64,000 nt of DNA. It comes from Astrocystis sublimbata. Its lineage: Eukaryota; Ascomycota; Sordariomycetes; Xylariales; Xylariaceae. The stretch is taken from NCBI GenBank assembly GCA_022453515.1, contig JAJNNY010000002.1:1240001-1304000 (forward strand), read 5' to 3'. The position numbers were made by a program, and so were the translations under genes. A model generated the notes under the pieces. That model ran no database searches, was not told where the DNA came from, and was given only the letters and a program-made list of their open reading frames with translations. This document shows, one piece after another, positions 25,556 through 37,595 of this stretch; the first letter of the stretch is position 1, and every line of letters starts with the position of its first letter.

Positions 25556-27718
25556 GATTGATATTGGTGTTAAAATTCACGCTACCATTGATTGCGGCTG
25601 AAAAGAGTTCCACCCGTGAGCAATGCATTGATCAACTCCAGCATCCGTGTAGTTTACACTGTCTCAGCTGTCAACAGCTCAGCCCGCCAGTTTCCCCGTA
25701 TCGATCTTTGCATATATTCGGCCAGCGATATCATGTAGATCTCTCCCCAAGGTCTCGCAATGGTAATATCTACCATCAAATATCATGCAAGGGGCTTGAG
25801 TAAAGATGTATCAGGAATAGCTCTGCTGTGCCTCGTGCTTGCGTGTGCTACCTATGTGTAATGCGCCGTTTTTCGCGATCTCGGAAGCTGGCCGTATTAG
25901 TTGTACCTCGTGCATGGTGTCAGCCCACTGCAGGAACGCGACGCTAACACTTCTTTCGCACGTGCATCTCACTTTCAGCTATAAGCCGCACAACACATGA
26001 AGGCCTGGGAAGCATCGGAACTTACTAGTAGTTCTGCAATCCAAACCTTTAAACAATCTGAGGGTTTGGAGCACGCTGTGAAAGCAGGGGACAGGGCACG
26101 TTGTGCCAGGCAAGACTATAATTGGCCGTTCTGGGCCAAGACACGCGATCCTACGATACCAGATCCCTGGGTAAGTTTCCGCCCTGGATTCGCCCACCTT
26201 CCACCCTAGGACTCGGTTCTATACCACCCCTGCAGCAGCCAAGCTGTTGTTTCTCTTGCAGCTGCCCTCTAATAGTACTCGTAAGGCAACAGATCGTGGC
26301 GTTATTCACCTTAGAACCAACTAAGCGGGCCGCGTCTACCCGCTTCGTCATCTTTGTCGCTTAGCGACCTGTCAGCAGCGCACACCATCGTCACCTGGAA
26401 CTCTCTACTCAGACGCTGCTACGAACTGCCATTCCACAGGTTAATAGCTTTGTTGTGTCTGGAGACAGTCCCGGCCAAAAGGGCACCACGGAGCTTTGAT
26501 CTGATATCAAGGAAGGGAACTTCATACACACGCGGTTTACGTGATTCGTAAGATCAAGAATGCATTCACATTGGCATTGGCCTGCCTACCTGCTTGAAAA
26601 GGAAACAATGTGCATTTGTCACCACCCGGGGGGTCCGCACAAGGCGCTCTAGTCCTCCATCGAGGACTATGCACCAGTCCTGCATGTCACGCTATATTAG
26701 GCACATTTCGCGAGCCTTGCGATTTCATGAATCGCCCGGCCAATACTGTCGCGGCCATAGCTCCGAAGCACGTTGTCTGTCTCGTCTGTGTAAGTTTTAC
26801 GTAGGTGTTATGTATTAGCCAATCATGATTTTGATGGCAATTTCCAACGCTGCTGTCCCGCTATCCGGAGCCTCCTCAAGTGGAAGGGATTTAACTACTT
26901 CCACCTTAGCATCACCAACCTAACTAACTACCACCTCGACACGTTCTCGAACTCGTCTTCGGCCAAATTAATGCACCATCGGTGAACGGCCATAGTGGCC
27001 CCCAAGCTGACAGTGCAGGCAGGTTAAGAGCCGGTCAAGCCACGTTCTTCTAGAAGGATTCGGAGTGCAAGCAGGAACCCGACGAGTGCTGGGCGTGGCC
27101 TGAGATTGATGGTGAGCTATTGGCCAAGGTCAGCAAGGGCTGGCTCGCCTGGGATCCTGCTGCAACATGCTTTAGCCCGGCATGGCACCCGCACCTTTGG
27201 GCCACCGCCGCTCGCTCTGGCTAAGGCATCTAGATAGGGACTAGAAGCAGTCTAGAGATGCAGCCTATGCTTATTCGCTGTGTTGCGCCTACGGGGCCTA
27301 CGGGGTCTACGGGAGCTCCGCCCCTCCTTGGAAGCATAGGGTAATAGGGCTTGATCGATTCTCTTTTCCCAAAGATCATTCATTAATGGGTTTTGCTGGT
27401 TTGTGCTTATTGCCATCCTTTACATCGACTAATAAAGAAAGTCGGTCTTTGAGTCATATCTACCTGGACGGGCACTCTGGCGATTTTGTGTACATGCGAC
27501 TCGACTGAGATAATCATTGAACACATTGTGACGCAAAGTGGGAGGCTGCCCGCGCAGAGCAGATACGAAGATACGCCTAGACCATGAACGTCGCGGAGGC
27601 GAGTCCGATGCGATTTTGATGGCTTTAACATGATTTTGGCCGCACTTTCGATATAGTCTTGGCTCGCGTCTCGAACTTAGTCCCGCGAGATTCTACTGTA
27701 CTTCTCGAACAATCCGCC
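25556..27718. other. Intergenic stretch of 2.2 kb upstream of the phosphate permease
   Basis: No gene is supported. One CACGTG E-box in the context GCACGTGC lies at 25959-25964; this is the core bound by PHO4/NUC-1-type activators, but it is 1.75 kb from the permease start. A small direct repeat of CTACGGGG units occurs near 27290-27315. Confidence 0.5.
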
Positions 27719-30216
27719 ATGGCCAACAACTTTCCAGAACCGATGAGCCCCCGGACGTACGAACGTACGTACGGGGGCAACCGCGCTTTCCACAATTTCT
27801 TCAACGACTTCAGTCACATCCAAGATCCGAACCTCAGGCGGCGGCTGGCATTATCGGAAATTGACAAAATTCCATTCGGCCTCTACCACGTCCGGGCCGT
27901 GCTCGTCGCGGGCATAGGCTTCTTCCTCGACTCCTACGACATCTTCGCCATCAACCTCGTGATAACGCTGCTGGGTGTGGTGTTCTGGCAAGGAGCCCCT
28001 AGCGATGCGACCCACGGCTACGGTGGCAATTATGGCATTCTACCGACTTCAGTGAGCCAGGCGCTCAAAGCCTCGACGAGTGCTGGTATCGTGATTGGGC
28101 AAGTCGTCTTCGGCTGGCTCGCCGACAAATACGGCCGGCGCAAGATGTACGGCGTCGAGCTAGGCATTATCCTTGTGTCGACGCTGTGCTGTTGCCTCGT
28201 TGCCGCTAGTCAGGCTGTGAGCGTCACCGGGCTAATGGTCTTCTGGCGAGTCATAATGGGGTAAATATGCTACACCATCTCTTCGCAATCGCGCGACCTA
28301 CCAAAGCTAACTTTGCCGTTAGCATTGGAATCGGAGGCGATTATCCGCTTAGTTCGGTGATTACGTCGGAGTTTGCGCCAACGAGATGGCGAGGCGCTAT
28401 GATGGCTGCTGTCTTCTCCATGCAAGGCATCGGGCAGCTCTTCGCTGCAGTCGTGGCCCTCATTGTGACGGCCTCGTTCAGCAGCGTTTTCAAGCAAGCT
28501 TCGGACGTGGACCATTGCGACTATACTTGCCAGTATGTATTTCGCTGTCCGCAATTTCTCCTCCTACGGCAAGGCCTGTGCCGGCCATTATACATGCTCC
28601 TTGAAATATCAGCTATCAATTTCAAATTTTCTTTGATGTTTTCCAATAATTTGATCATTTGCCATTATGAGTGATGATATCTGACCATTAATAGAATAGC
28701 TGCGGACCGATGCTGGCGAATTATCGTAGGGGTGGGCGCCGCTCCCGCTGTGTTTGCTTTGTATTATCGCATCACCATACCAGAGACCCCAAGATAGTAA
28801 GAAATCCTTGTTTCGCACTCATCTTTGTTCGTTGCTGCATGGAGCCTCCTTGGGTACGCGATAAATAAGGCTCAAATGACTAACCCTATTCGGTTGCAGC
28901 ACATTCGAGGTTGCCAAAGATGTAGAAAAAGCAGCGGCTGACATCAAGGCTTATATCTCCAGCCAATATGAAGGGGAGGTCGACGAAGTCAAGCAGGCGA
29001 GGATGAAACAGGTTGCCTCTCCGGCTCTCGCCATCCCAGCGGCATCATGGAGAGATGCGTATAATTACTTCACACAATGGAAAAACGCTAGAGTCCTGCT
29101 AGGCACGGCGTTTTCGTGGTTCCTGCTGGTAAGTCCGATTCCGAACTGAACAACGTCAGCATCTAATATGATTGGCAGGATTTCGCGTTCTATGGTCTCG
29201 GCCTGAATAACCAGGTCATCTTACAAGTAATAGGCTATGCCGACGGCGACTCGCTGCACGCTATCCTCCACAGAGGGGCCGTCGGTACAATCATCTTGGT
29301 TGTGGCAGGGTCTTTGCCTGGGTATTGGACGTCCATTTTCTTAATCGACACTGTCGGACGAAAGCCAATCCAAATGTTCGGCTTTGCCATCCTTACCATC
29401 ATCTTCGCCGTGCTCGGATTCTGCTACGACCGCCTGGGAAAGGGGTCCCTACTCGCCCTCTATGTGATTGCCAACTATTTCTTCAATTTTGGGCCCAACA
29501 CGACTACGTTTATCATTCCGGGGGAGTGTTTTCCGACGCGCTATCGATCGACCGGCCACGGTATATCAGCTGCCATGGGGAAGGTCGGCGCCATCCTTGC
29601 CCAAGTCATCTCTGTTCCTCTGCTGCGGAAAGGGACGCCATACTGTCAGGACAGGGACTGCTCGCCCTGGATCGATAAGTTGATGCAAATATTTGCTTTA
29701 TTCATGCTCTTTGGGCTCTTTGTGTCTCTCCTCGTGCCGGAGACGAAAGGCTACACCTTGGAAGAGCTCGCCGGCGAGGATCCGACATCGTACAACTCGG
29801 GCCGCAACGGCAGCATCATGACGAGACGCAAGAAGTGGTGGAATCCATTCACTGGCGGCAAACCTGCGGGATTTATATACTCCCGCTCAAGGCGAGGCAG
29901 AGGAAATTTCGGCCCCGGTGGTCGAGTGGGCATTATGACAAGTCCAGAGCTCGCAGCCCAGAATGCGAGCCAGCAGTCAAGGCGGTTCTGGAGATGGAAC
30001 CGACAAGAACAGGTAGCTAGGCGCTGTCCCAGCTCAGGTTCGACAGCGAATATTGCTCGTACAACGACGGCAGAGGATTTTACAACATTACCACCTGGCT
30101 GGGGTGCGGGATGGGGCCGAGTTGACCGCGGGATAAGCGCTGGGTCAGAAGATATACGGCTACACGATGTAGGCCACTTACTTGTAGAACAGCCCACAAG
30201 CGATACACGACAATGA
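27719..30216 (+). CDS. PHO84: High-affinity inorganic phosphate:H+ symporter (PHO84 type, MFS), 706 aa
   Basis: This plasma-membrane major-facilitator permease imports phosphate with protons. Exons: 27719-28260, 28323-28532, 28695-28796, 28900-29128, 29179-30216. The first membrane helix carries AGIGFFLDSYDIFAINLV, where the Asp in FLDSYD is typical of the Pi:H+ symporter family. The MFS loop WLADKYGRRKMYG follows, then the family signature GIGGDYPLSSVITSEF across the exon 1/2 junction. A hydrophilic central loop (DVEKAAADIKAYI) separates the two six-helix halves; the second half has GRKPIQ and NFGPNTTTFIIPGE and ends at VPETKG (residues 548-552). A hydrophilic tail of about 154 residues, rich in Arg, Ser and Gly, follows and is longer than in yeast Pho84. 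The ATG at 27719 is chosen because upstream in-frame codons lack an ATG. Filamentous fungi often have several paralogues. Confidence 0.9.
27748..27777. repeat. Near-perfect 30-base palindrome early in the permease coding sequence
   Basis: Two arms of 14 bases (27748-27761 and 27764-27777) are inverted copies with one mismatch, G at 27754 against A at 27771, and a 2-base centre. It starts 29 bases after the A of the start codon and encodes PRTYERTYGG. In RNA it would fold as a hairpin with a GC-rich base. Confidence 0.75.
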
Positions 30217-31247
30217 TCAAAGTGGCGGAAATGTATAGGCATATAGGCGTTGGTATAATTAGCGTTTCGTGAGATAGATCCTCCAGGGATTGCAAGGTCC
30301 GGTACGGCATTCCTGATAATTGACTTTTGACAACTTCCAACTCTAATTACCGAAACACACTTGGCGATATGCACATTAATTACGAGTTATCGGCCCTTCG
30401 GTGTACTCTTTCATTGTTACATCCAGGGGTTGGAGTGAGGTCTTGTATATTCGCCCCAACAATGATATTATCTCTATCTAATAGTTTGTTAGCGACATAT
30501 TATAGTGAAGCCAGTATAAAACTTGCACTCGAGTACTCGATAAGTTGTTGGAAACCGCTGAATTTGTGTTGGCCGTCATCAATACTCTACCGGGTGCAGC
30601 AATGTGTTACTCGGGGATCATTTATATCAAATGCTTTTGCACCAGAGTGAAGGAATATAGCAGTTGTCACGTAGCCAAGTAGAATAGTAGGGGTCAGGTA
30701 TCAATTCCATTGCTTCCTATATAGTGGAAGTCGCCTAGTCCTTATATACACTGATCTCATAACCAAATAGCCTTCTGCGAGGGAGCCCCTGGGCTATGGT
30801 GAGGCTCATGCTACCTTGGCACCTGACAACTTAGGATGTCCCAACGTGTAGTACTTAGCTTTTAACTAAGCGTTCGACATTGCCTGCGAAAGCGAATACA
30901 ATTTATTGTGTGCTCACACAGCAATAACGTCACTCTTCTAGCGCAAACGGCGTAGTCATACAAGGATCATCCGATGTTTCTGATCTTCGAATATTTGTAT
31001 CGTACATTTACTTTTCCGCATTACCTCTGAAACTTCACGAACTAAGAACTTTGTGGTCATATATGCTGAAAAGAATGTGATTTTATAAGCGCTATGAAAT
31101 GCCGGCCGGCTTTGTTTGAATCTGTGTACACATAAATGAATGTCACTCCCCACGTTCTCCGCCTTCGATGATATCAGCTGGACCAATGCATTGCTTTGAC
31201 TCTAGGATGACTGCTGCGGAGTCTCAAGTCATTGCATAGCCACTGGC
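30217..31247. other. Convergent intergenic stretch, no gene seen
   Basis: It holds the 3' ends of the phosphate permease (plus) and the small secreted protein gene (minus). It is AT-rich. No coding frame is supported. Confidence 0.55.
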
Positions 31248-31709
31248 TCAGCAAAGGTTGGAATCGCCGCACCCAGGGCAAAACGTGGTGCGGGAGCCGT
31301 CAGTGTTATCGACGACGGTACAGCGCGCTCCATCACCACCGCCTGGGCCAACGCACTGTCAGATTTTACGAGTCAGTCAGGAATTCTCGGAACAATAGGG
31401 GACTTTTATATAATTCGAAGGTGTCTTATGGCTTGACCAAGAAGTGATGAGCCGTGAAACTTACAGATCCGACGTTGCAAAGAAAGTTGGCGAAGACGAC
31501 TTTGCAGGATGTTCCATTGCAGGACTATTTCATTTCAGTTGTTAGCCATAACGTTCGGTATTAGCATTGGTACCAAACACGGTTCAACTTACTCCGCCTT
31601 GGGTGTTAGGGGCTCTTTTCGCCTCCCCAACGCTTTTCTCTTCCAACGCAGGAGCTGCTGCGGACAGAGATGCCAGAATGGCAACAACGGAGATCATGGA
31701 GAAACGCAT
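31248..31709 (-). CDS. Small secreted cysteine-rich protein, 94 aa, 3 exons
   Basis: The family is not recognised. Exons on the minus strand are 31709-31593, 31524-31465 and 31355-31248; all junctions are phase 0 and have standard GTAAGT donors and TAG/CAG acceptors. Residues 1-18 form a clear signal peptide (MRFSMISVVAILASLSAA). A short acidic and basic propeptide follows, ending in the dibasic KR at residues 31-32, a Kex2-type site. The mature part of about 62 residues has eight cysteines (41, 46, 55, 60, 71, 85, 88, 94), the last being the C-terminal residue, and a Gly-rich segment GPGGGDG. This is the architecture of fungal effector or defensin-like antifungal peptides, but no function can be assigned. 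It sits alone between long gene-poor regions and has its own AT-rich promoter side. Confidence 0.8.
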
Positions 31710-34305
31710 TTTGTCTGAATAGTATTGATGATGGGATGACTTGAAGGGGTTTGTCTGGTTGTCTGGATGTCGATGGTGATGGTGGTGGTTTTCAATTCTT
31801 TCACCGGAGGGATCATCCCTTCTTATAGATTTTCCCTGCTGCCGTTGGCATAGACACTCCCATACCTACCAATATTTTGTTTCCCTCATTCCTTGAGTCA
31901 TTGTCCCCGAGTGCTAGGTTGTCACTTGGCTTTCTTCTTCGTCAGTCATCCTTCAACTCTAACTGCAGTTACCAGTCTATGGCAACATTCGTAAAGGAAT
32001 TGATCTTCATGACCTTTCCGCTGCCACCGCTTTCATGGTGACCTTAATCCATGAAACGAACCAATCATACATGAATTCATACGTATGATTGTCGGAGCAT
32101 GAGTGTCACCCGTCATAGTTTGGCTGATGTAAGATATCGTGGAAAGTTGCTGCGAGTGTTCACAGCAATGGGCATGTCTGTTGGGTCGTGTCCTACATTG
32201 GCGTTTCTAACTCAAGTGGGATAGAGGCGAAGTCGTGAAGAACCAACAACAAACATTTATATGGGGGTGGAAGTCATCTGACTATTCTAATAGGGCCAAT
32301 TGGTTGGTAGTCATCCTTATTCTTCATATGCTAATCTCACCGCATGAGTCTTATTACTATTAATTATCCCAATTCCAGTGTGCCTTGCCTTGGCTTCCGA
32401 GGTTCCGACATAACCTTCGAGCATAGTTAACCGAGACATAAGACGATAGCGTAATAGATTGCTCTTCCCATGAAAGTAGGGTTGCTGACACATTCAAAGG
32501 TAGGGAAGCCGGCGGATAGGCGGAACTTTGGTGGTTGTCTCTTTACATGTCAGCTGACCAACAGGACTGAGACCATCGGCCGCCCATCTACAACGACCCA
32601 TAAGATGTCTCTGAACACTGAAAAAGTAATTCACTTGCTCTATTGGCGTTCATTGCTCATTTCAAATAAACTTCCGATTCTTGTGTCGTCGTTGTTGGTC
32701 TCTCCAGCTGTATCATGAGGCCTTTCTAGTAGTTTATTGTATTCCGATGCCTGATTGCGGCACATAATACGGCCCCTTGATATTTGCTTACCTAAGCCTC
32801 ACTCACACCTGGCACCCCGGTGAATGAATGATTCAGGCTAGTTCCAAAAGTCTCACGAGTCTTTTCACTAAGATTGCCATGCTTCGCCTCAAGAGGGGCT
32901 TTCGATCTAGAAGTACTTGATCACATGGTGTGAACCCCTGGCTTGATCTCGCTACCCTATATAAACGAGGACATGGGTGTGAATTTCACGAGTTTCTTTC
33001 AAGGGATGTTGCAACATTTGCCTTACACCAGATATCTCTTAGCTGGCAGCGTGGATGGAGGTACAGTGGGGGAGCGTGGCTAAATATGCATATCAATGGG
33101 CTTGTATCCCGACAGATTTGTCTCGCTTCATGATTATATTAATAGATTGTCTCTGACCGTGCCAGTGACACAAGAGAACCAAATACTCACATATGGAATG
33201 AGCCAGGCATTGTGCAGGGATGAGTCGATTGCCAAGTTTGAATCTCAGCCATTATACAAGAACAACCACTACGTCATGGCTGCAAATAAAAGAAAGAAAC
33301 TGGTGATTCCGACTGTTGTTAATATGTTGAGCGTATGGAATTAATTTCCATTTATAGAAAGAGACGATGTATAGGCTTGTTTTGTACCAACTTTATAGGT
33401 GAAGTATGGAAGAAGACTTTGTCTTGCGTAACTCCTGTTGCTGCTTAACACGGCTAAGTTTTATCTTCATTTCAGTGACACCTACATGCACAAAAGTAAA
33501 GATTCTTACTCAGAGGCCCTGCCGCGTTCTTCTATCTCTTGTGTATTCTCTCAATGCCTTGTTATCATTAGACCCATTATCCAGCCTCTGAAGGCAGGCC
33601 CGATGGAATTGACATCATCAGTGGTTATTAGTTGAGACAACATCGTTCTTACACATTGGTAATTTGGCTTTTTGCCGCGCTTGACATTATTAAACCAGAG
33701 TTGCACATTACATTTGACTGCATGCATGCATGTTGGCTCCGGCCCGCCAGCAGGAGGAAGAGGGCTAGGACTAGATACCTATTACCCACGCCTAGTAATT
33801 ATGTGTTCCGTGACATAACCTGCCATCTGCCATCTGCAATTGCATATTGTTATCATCTCCTTCCCGTCCACCCTAGTCATACATATAAGTAAGTATGCAG
33901 GCATGATCCGTAGTTTGATTGATACTGGTTGATTATTACATGATAATAGTATAGACCTGAGAACTATTTCAAAAGCAGTTTGCATTTATTTAACTATACG
34001 ATGGCTATTACGGGGTTAAGTAGAATATCCGTTCAGGTAGGTAGGTACCAAGGTACCTCCTTCCTACTGAGTCTCCATGTCATACCTTCCCAAGGTAGGG
34101 GACAACTTCAAGATCCCCCGTTCTTGCCTCTGCGCTTGAGCTGCCCAGCGCCCATCCTAAACAGAACCCCATCAATCTGTTCCGCTCTGCCTCTAGAAAA
34201 TTCACTCTATCTAGGTACGCCGATGCTTTAATTTGCTCGGCTCACCGAGACACCTGAGGCCAGGCAAGAGAAAATTCACCAGCACCTAAGCCGATCTCAG
34301 CTCCC
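31710..34305. other. Gene-poor stretch of 2.6 kb
   Basis: Short frames only, none with homology or splice support. The left part must contain the promoter of the small secreted protein. A cluster of GGTAGGTAGGTACC/AAGGTACC motifs lies at about 34035-34060, some 250 bases upstream of the next gene. Confidence 0.5.
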
Positions 34306-35638
34306 ATGGACGGCACTCTTGAGCACAAGCAGGACCAAGCCGGGTCGATCCCTCCTTCTTGGGGGCAATATGCTAGCGGTGAGGGACTTGCCCGGTTTGC
34401 CTACTGGCTACCATGTGACGCAAATCAGAAACCTTTGGGCGATATCACCAACGTGAAGCAAGGCAGAACATCGAAAGATCTGGTGGAAGCTCCCAAGACC
34501 AAGCACACCGAGCCTCAAGGATCCCCTACCTTCGGCATACCCAGTCCCAAGCGTGATAGCCCAGTATGTATTCCCTGGAGTCATTCACCTTTCTCTATGC
34601 TTTCTAGCCAGCCTCGAAGACGCAAACTACCCTTAAGGGTAGTCATGCTCCTCACACACCTGCAAATCCCCGATTCATGAGCACCTTCTTCATTGTACTA
34701 AGCAAGTACTGACTCCAACTACTTGAAGTGGGGGCCAGACTGGGTTTCTATCGAGGCTCAAGTGCCAGAGGCTGAACCACATCGTCATCTATCACTGTAC
34801 GACCTGTACGAGCAATTTCCAGACAAGAAACTTCAATCGAGTTTTGAGCCAGGGACACTGAATCTGGCCGAAAAGGTGGTATTGCATGTCATCAACAAGG
34901 CTGGCCACTGCTGGTTCAAACAATGGGTTCCGGGCCTGAACCTCGTCGACTTCTTCGGCGGAGATGACAAACGAAGCAAAGCCGCTACCAAACAGCATGT
35001 GCCAGCGGAGGCTATTGAAACCCGCTGGATGACCACAAGTCTTGCGGATCTGTATCGGCGATGTCACAATGTCCACCCGCGAGGCTCAGGAGATAGTAAG
35101 TCAAAACTCTGTTTCTGGCAGCCCCGAGTTCCACCCAGATGGAAGCAGATCATCCTGTGTCATTCCTCGATAGTGAGACTCTGCCTACGCCAGGCGTCTT
35201 GAGAGGATGAAGAGTAACTGACGATCTCACCTAGTTCAATATCCCCAGCTTTTACGATTGATCGACCAAGGCGTCCATTTTCTGCGCGTACTCAAGGTAC
35301 ACGAGTTGAAGACTTTGCTGCAGAAGACGAAGTCGTTGCTGCAGTGGATTCCCGTGGGCCTTGATGCAAAGAAGCTCGGTATCCATAAGCAAGCCAGAGT
35401 CGAGCTTGACAAGCTCAATCTGTTATGTGAGGATGCCACCATGAACAGCACAATACCCAAACGGGTTGCTCTCAAACACAAGCATCAGGATTGGCAGCTG
35501 AAGATACTGGACAAAGCCCTGGCCGATTTCGAAATTCACCGTAAATCGTTCGAGGTTAATATCCTCGACTGGCTCAAGATGATGTTGAGGTCAACGGACA
35601 AAACAGTGATTGAACACGTCAAGACTGAAGGACAGTGA
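34306..35638 (+). CDS. Uncharacterised protein, 342 aa, 3 exons
   Basis: I do not recognise this family. Predicted exons are 34306-34563, 34729-35095 and 35235-35638, with GTATGT and GTAAGT donors and AAG and TAG acceptors; the phases close over 343 codons. The N-terminal 86 residues are polar and probably disordered (SPTFGIPSPKRDSP). The middle exon looks folded, with many aromatics (WGPDWVSIEAQVP, GHCWFKQWVPGLNLVDFFGG). The last exon is strongly helical, with Leu/Lys heptad-like spacing (LLRLIDQGVHFLRVLKVHEL) and ends EHVKTEGQ. No signal peptide, membrane helix or catalytic motif is visible. The first exon is the least certain: translation could start elsewhere. Codon use and lack of stops support a real gene. 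Confidence 0.6.
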
Positions 35639-36080
35639 GCATGTTCGGTGCTACATTTCGACTATCTCAACCTAGCCAGGGATAACACATCACACCGATA
35701 CGAGGACCGGCGAGTTATCCATCATACGCTTGTTTTGAGGTAGAGCGCCTGCCCTTGGGACCGAAGAACTGTCCCTTTCCCGTTCGTCGCCTGATCTGCA
35801 GTAAAGGCTGGAGCATGGTTTGAGACAATGAACAGCGTCACAGCCTGGCAATTTCATAGGAGTTCGCAACTTGGACGAAAAAGTGGTAATGATAATGATT
35901 CAAGCTCCAAGAGGAACAGGAGTATATATCGGCTTTACTGAATGCCTGGCGGGCTCGTTGAATTCTTGTCACTTAATAGCAGATAGATTGCTGGTACGAC
36001 GAGGTCTGGTGTTTCGACTGGGCGTATGTGACACACGCTTTGCGTTACGATTCCACGGAGGCTATTGTATCCTAGAGAAT
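35639..36080. other. Convergent intergenic gap, no gene seen
   Basis: It holds the 3' ends of the uncharacterised gene (plus) and the cyclin gene (minus). Nothing else is supported. Confidence 0.55.
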
Positions 36081-37170
36081 TCAGCTCTCCATTACTTCGG
36101 CCCTGCGATCTAAGCTTTGCATCATAGCATCCTCTTCGTCCAACTCGGCCACATTCGTTACCAAGCCCCCGCCATTCGACATCTTAAGTCCGCGCCTGGC
36201 CATCTCTGCCTTGATATCATCCCTCGTGACCATGCCGCTCTGATTAAACCCATCGAATTCATTCTGCAGCTTCCGCACGAGACCCTCCAAGCTGCGCATC
36301 CCCACGACCAAGAACCCCAGCTCCTCGCGGTCCACGTCAAAAATCTCCCACCACGGACATTCGGGCATCTTGGCGGCGATCTCGGCGTCCCGCGCCGCGC
36401 TGTAGATGGCGGCCACGGCCAGCGAGTTGGGCTGGTGCGTCAGGTACAGCAGCTGCGGGGACAGCAGGGCCGTGTTCAGGTAGGCGGTGACGCGGCGCGT
36501 GATCTTGGCCCGCGACGAGGATGGGTGTGAGTGGCCGCAGAAATCGAGCGCTTGTAAGTACGTCACAGCTAAGCCGTGCGGAAGCGCTACGTGTGTATCG
36601 AACCCTAGCTTGTACATGATGCGGCTTTCGAGGGCCAGTATGCGTGCCTGGAAGGCGCCGTATGCGCTCTCCGAGAGGTAGTAGCTTGATGGGTCTGGTT
36701 CGGGGCGCGGGGAGGATGCGGATGGTTCGGCTTTGGGGCGCAGGAGGGGCGATGAGGGGGATAGGAGGTAGGCGTATACGTTGCAGACGTCGCGCGGGCG
36801 GCATGGGTGCGCGCTTAGTTTGGCGACGAGGAAGAGGGAGGCTGCTGAGACGTCCTGTTGCGATGGGTTGTTAGTATGCGGGTCTAGCTTTGAGGTTTAC
36901 GCCTTTGTCGGGAAACATGGATAGCGAGGAGAAGAAACATACACTAAACTCATTGGCAAGTAGCGAGTCCTCCAGCCAGTATCGTGCCAGCACGACGCTT
37001 GCTTGTGCGGTCACGAACTGTGGGATCCGGAGCAGGAGGCCGGCCGCCTGCGTCAGGCTTTGCGTCGCGAAGAATATCGCGTCTTGGAGATCGGACGGGA
37101 GCGCGCCGAAGGAGGCCGTGCGCCGGTATAATTGGTCGACCGTCGCAAGGGAATTAGTCATGTGCGACAT
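36081..37170 (-). CDS. Cyclin, L/T/K-like (transcription or splicing cyclin), 333 aa
   Basis: Cyclins of this class pair with CDKs that phosphorylate RNA polymerase II or splicing factors. Exons on the minus strand are 37170-36943 and 36854-36081, with a GTATGT donor and CAACAG acceptor. The first cyclin fold spans the junction: AIFFATQSLTQAAGLLLRIPQ, then ARYWLEDSLLANEFS and DVSAASLFLVAKLSAHPCRPRDV, the last matching the helix-3 to helix-5 core of cyclin boxes. The second fold includes LESRIMYKLGFDTHVALPHG and TAYLNTALLSPQLLYLTHQPNSLAVAAIYSAAR, whose 'lacks stops, then AA-x-Y-x-AAR' helix is typical of cyclin L. The Pro/Ser loop between folds (PSSPLLRPKAEPSASS) looks disordered. There is no Arg/Ser tail as in animal cyclin L. 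The specific partner CDK is inferred only. Confidence 0.75.
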
Positions 37171-37595
37171 TGTGACATAAATGGGCGATGCAATCGGAGG
37201 TGGTTGTTGTTGTTGTGTCCCGGAAAGGTGGGAATAGCTTCACCTGTAGATTGCGATATCGAGATGGTAGCTTGCTTGTTGATAAGATAGCGGTATGAGA
37301 TAACTGGCGCGTAGGGCTTAGCGGCCAATGCACCCCGGCAGCTACAGCTACAGCAAGTCAGGGGTGCGGCGGAGCCCCAGACTGTCCCCTGTATCGTAGA
37401 TGACGTCGCTGCCAACAGCTGGGCAGTAAGTAATTGAATCTTCTGCTACTGTCTCTCAACATTCTACTTTCCAATTCAGAAGACTCTGCCAAGCATCTAG
37501 AAACTACAACATCTTGGTCACACTTCATTAAGAAGAGATGAATTATATCAATCGCTAGAATTTCTCGTGACTCTTGTTGTTAGCTACTCGTCTGG
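37171..37595. other. Intergenic gap of 425 bases
   Basis: It separates the cyclin start from the dihydroorotase stop; both genes are on the minus strand, so this is the cyclin promoter. It contains a short GTT repeat near 37203-37216. Confidence 0.55.

Noticed and set aside
25959..25964. CACGTG as a PHO4/NUC-1 site for the phosphate permease
   Set aside because: It is 1.75 kb from the start codon and nearer to the MET2 3' end; a single 6-base match is weak evidence.
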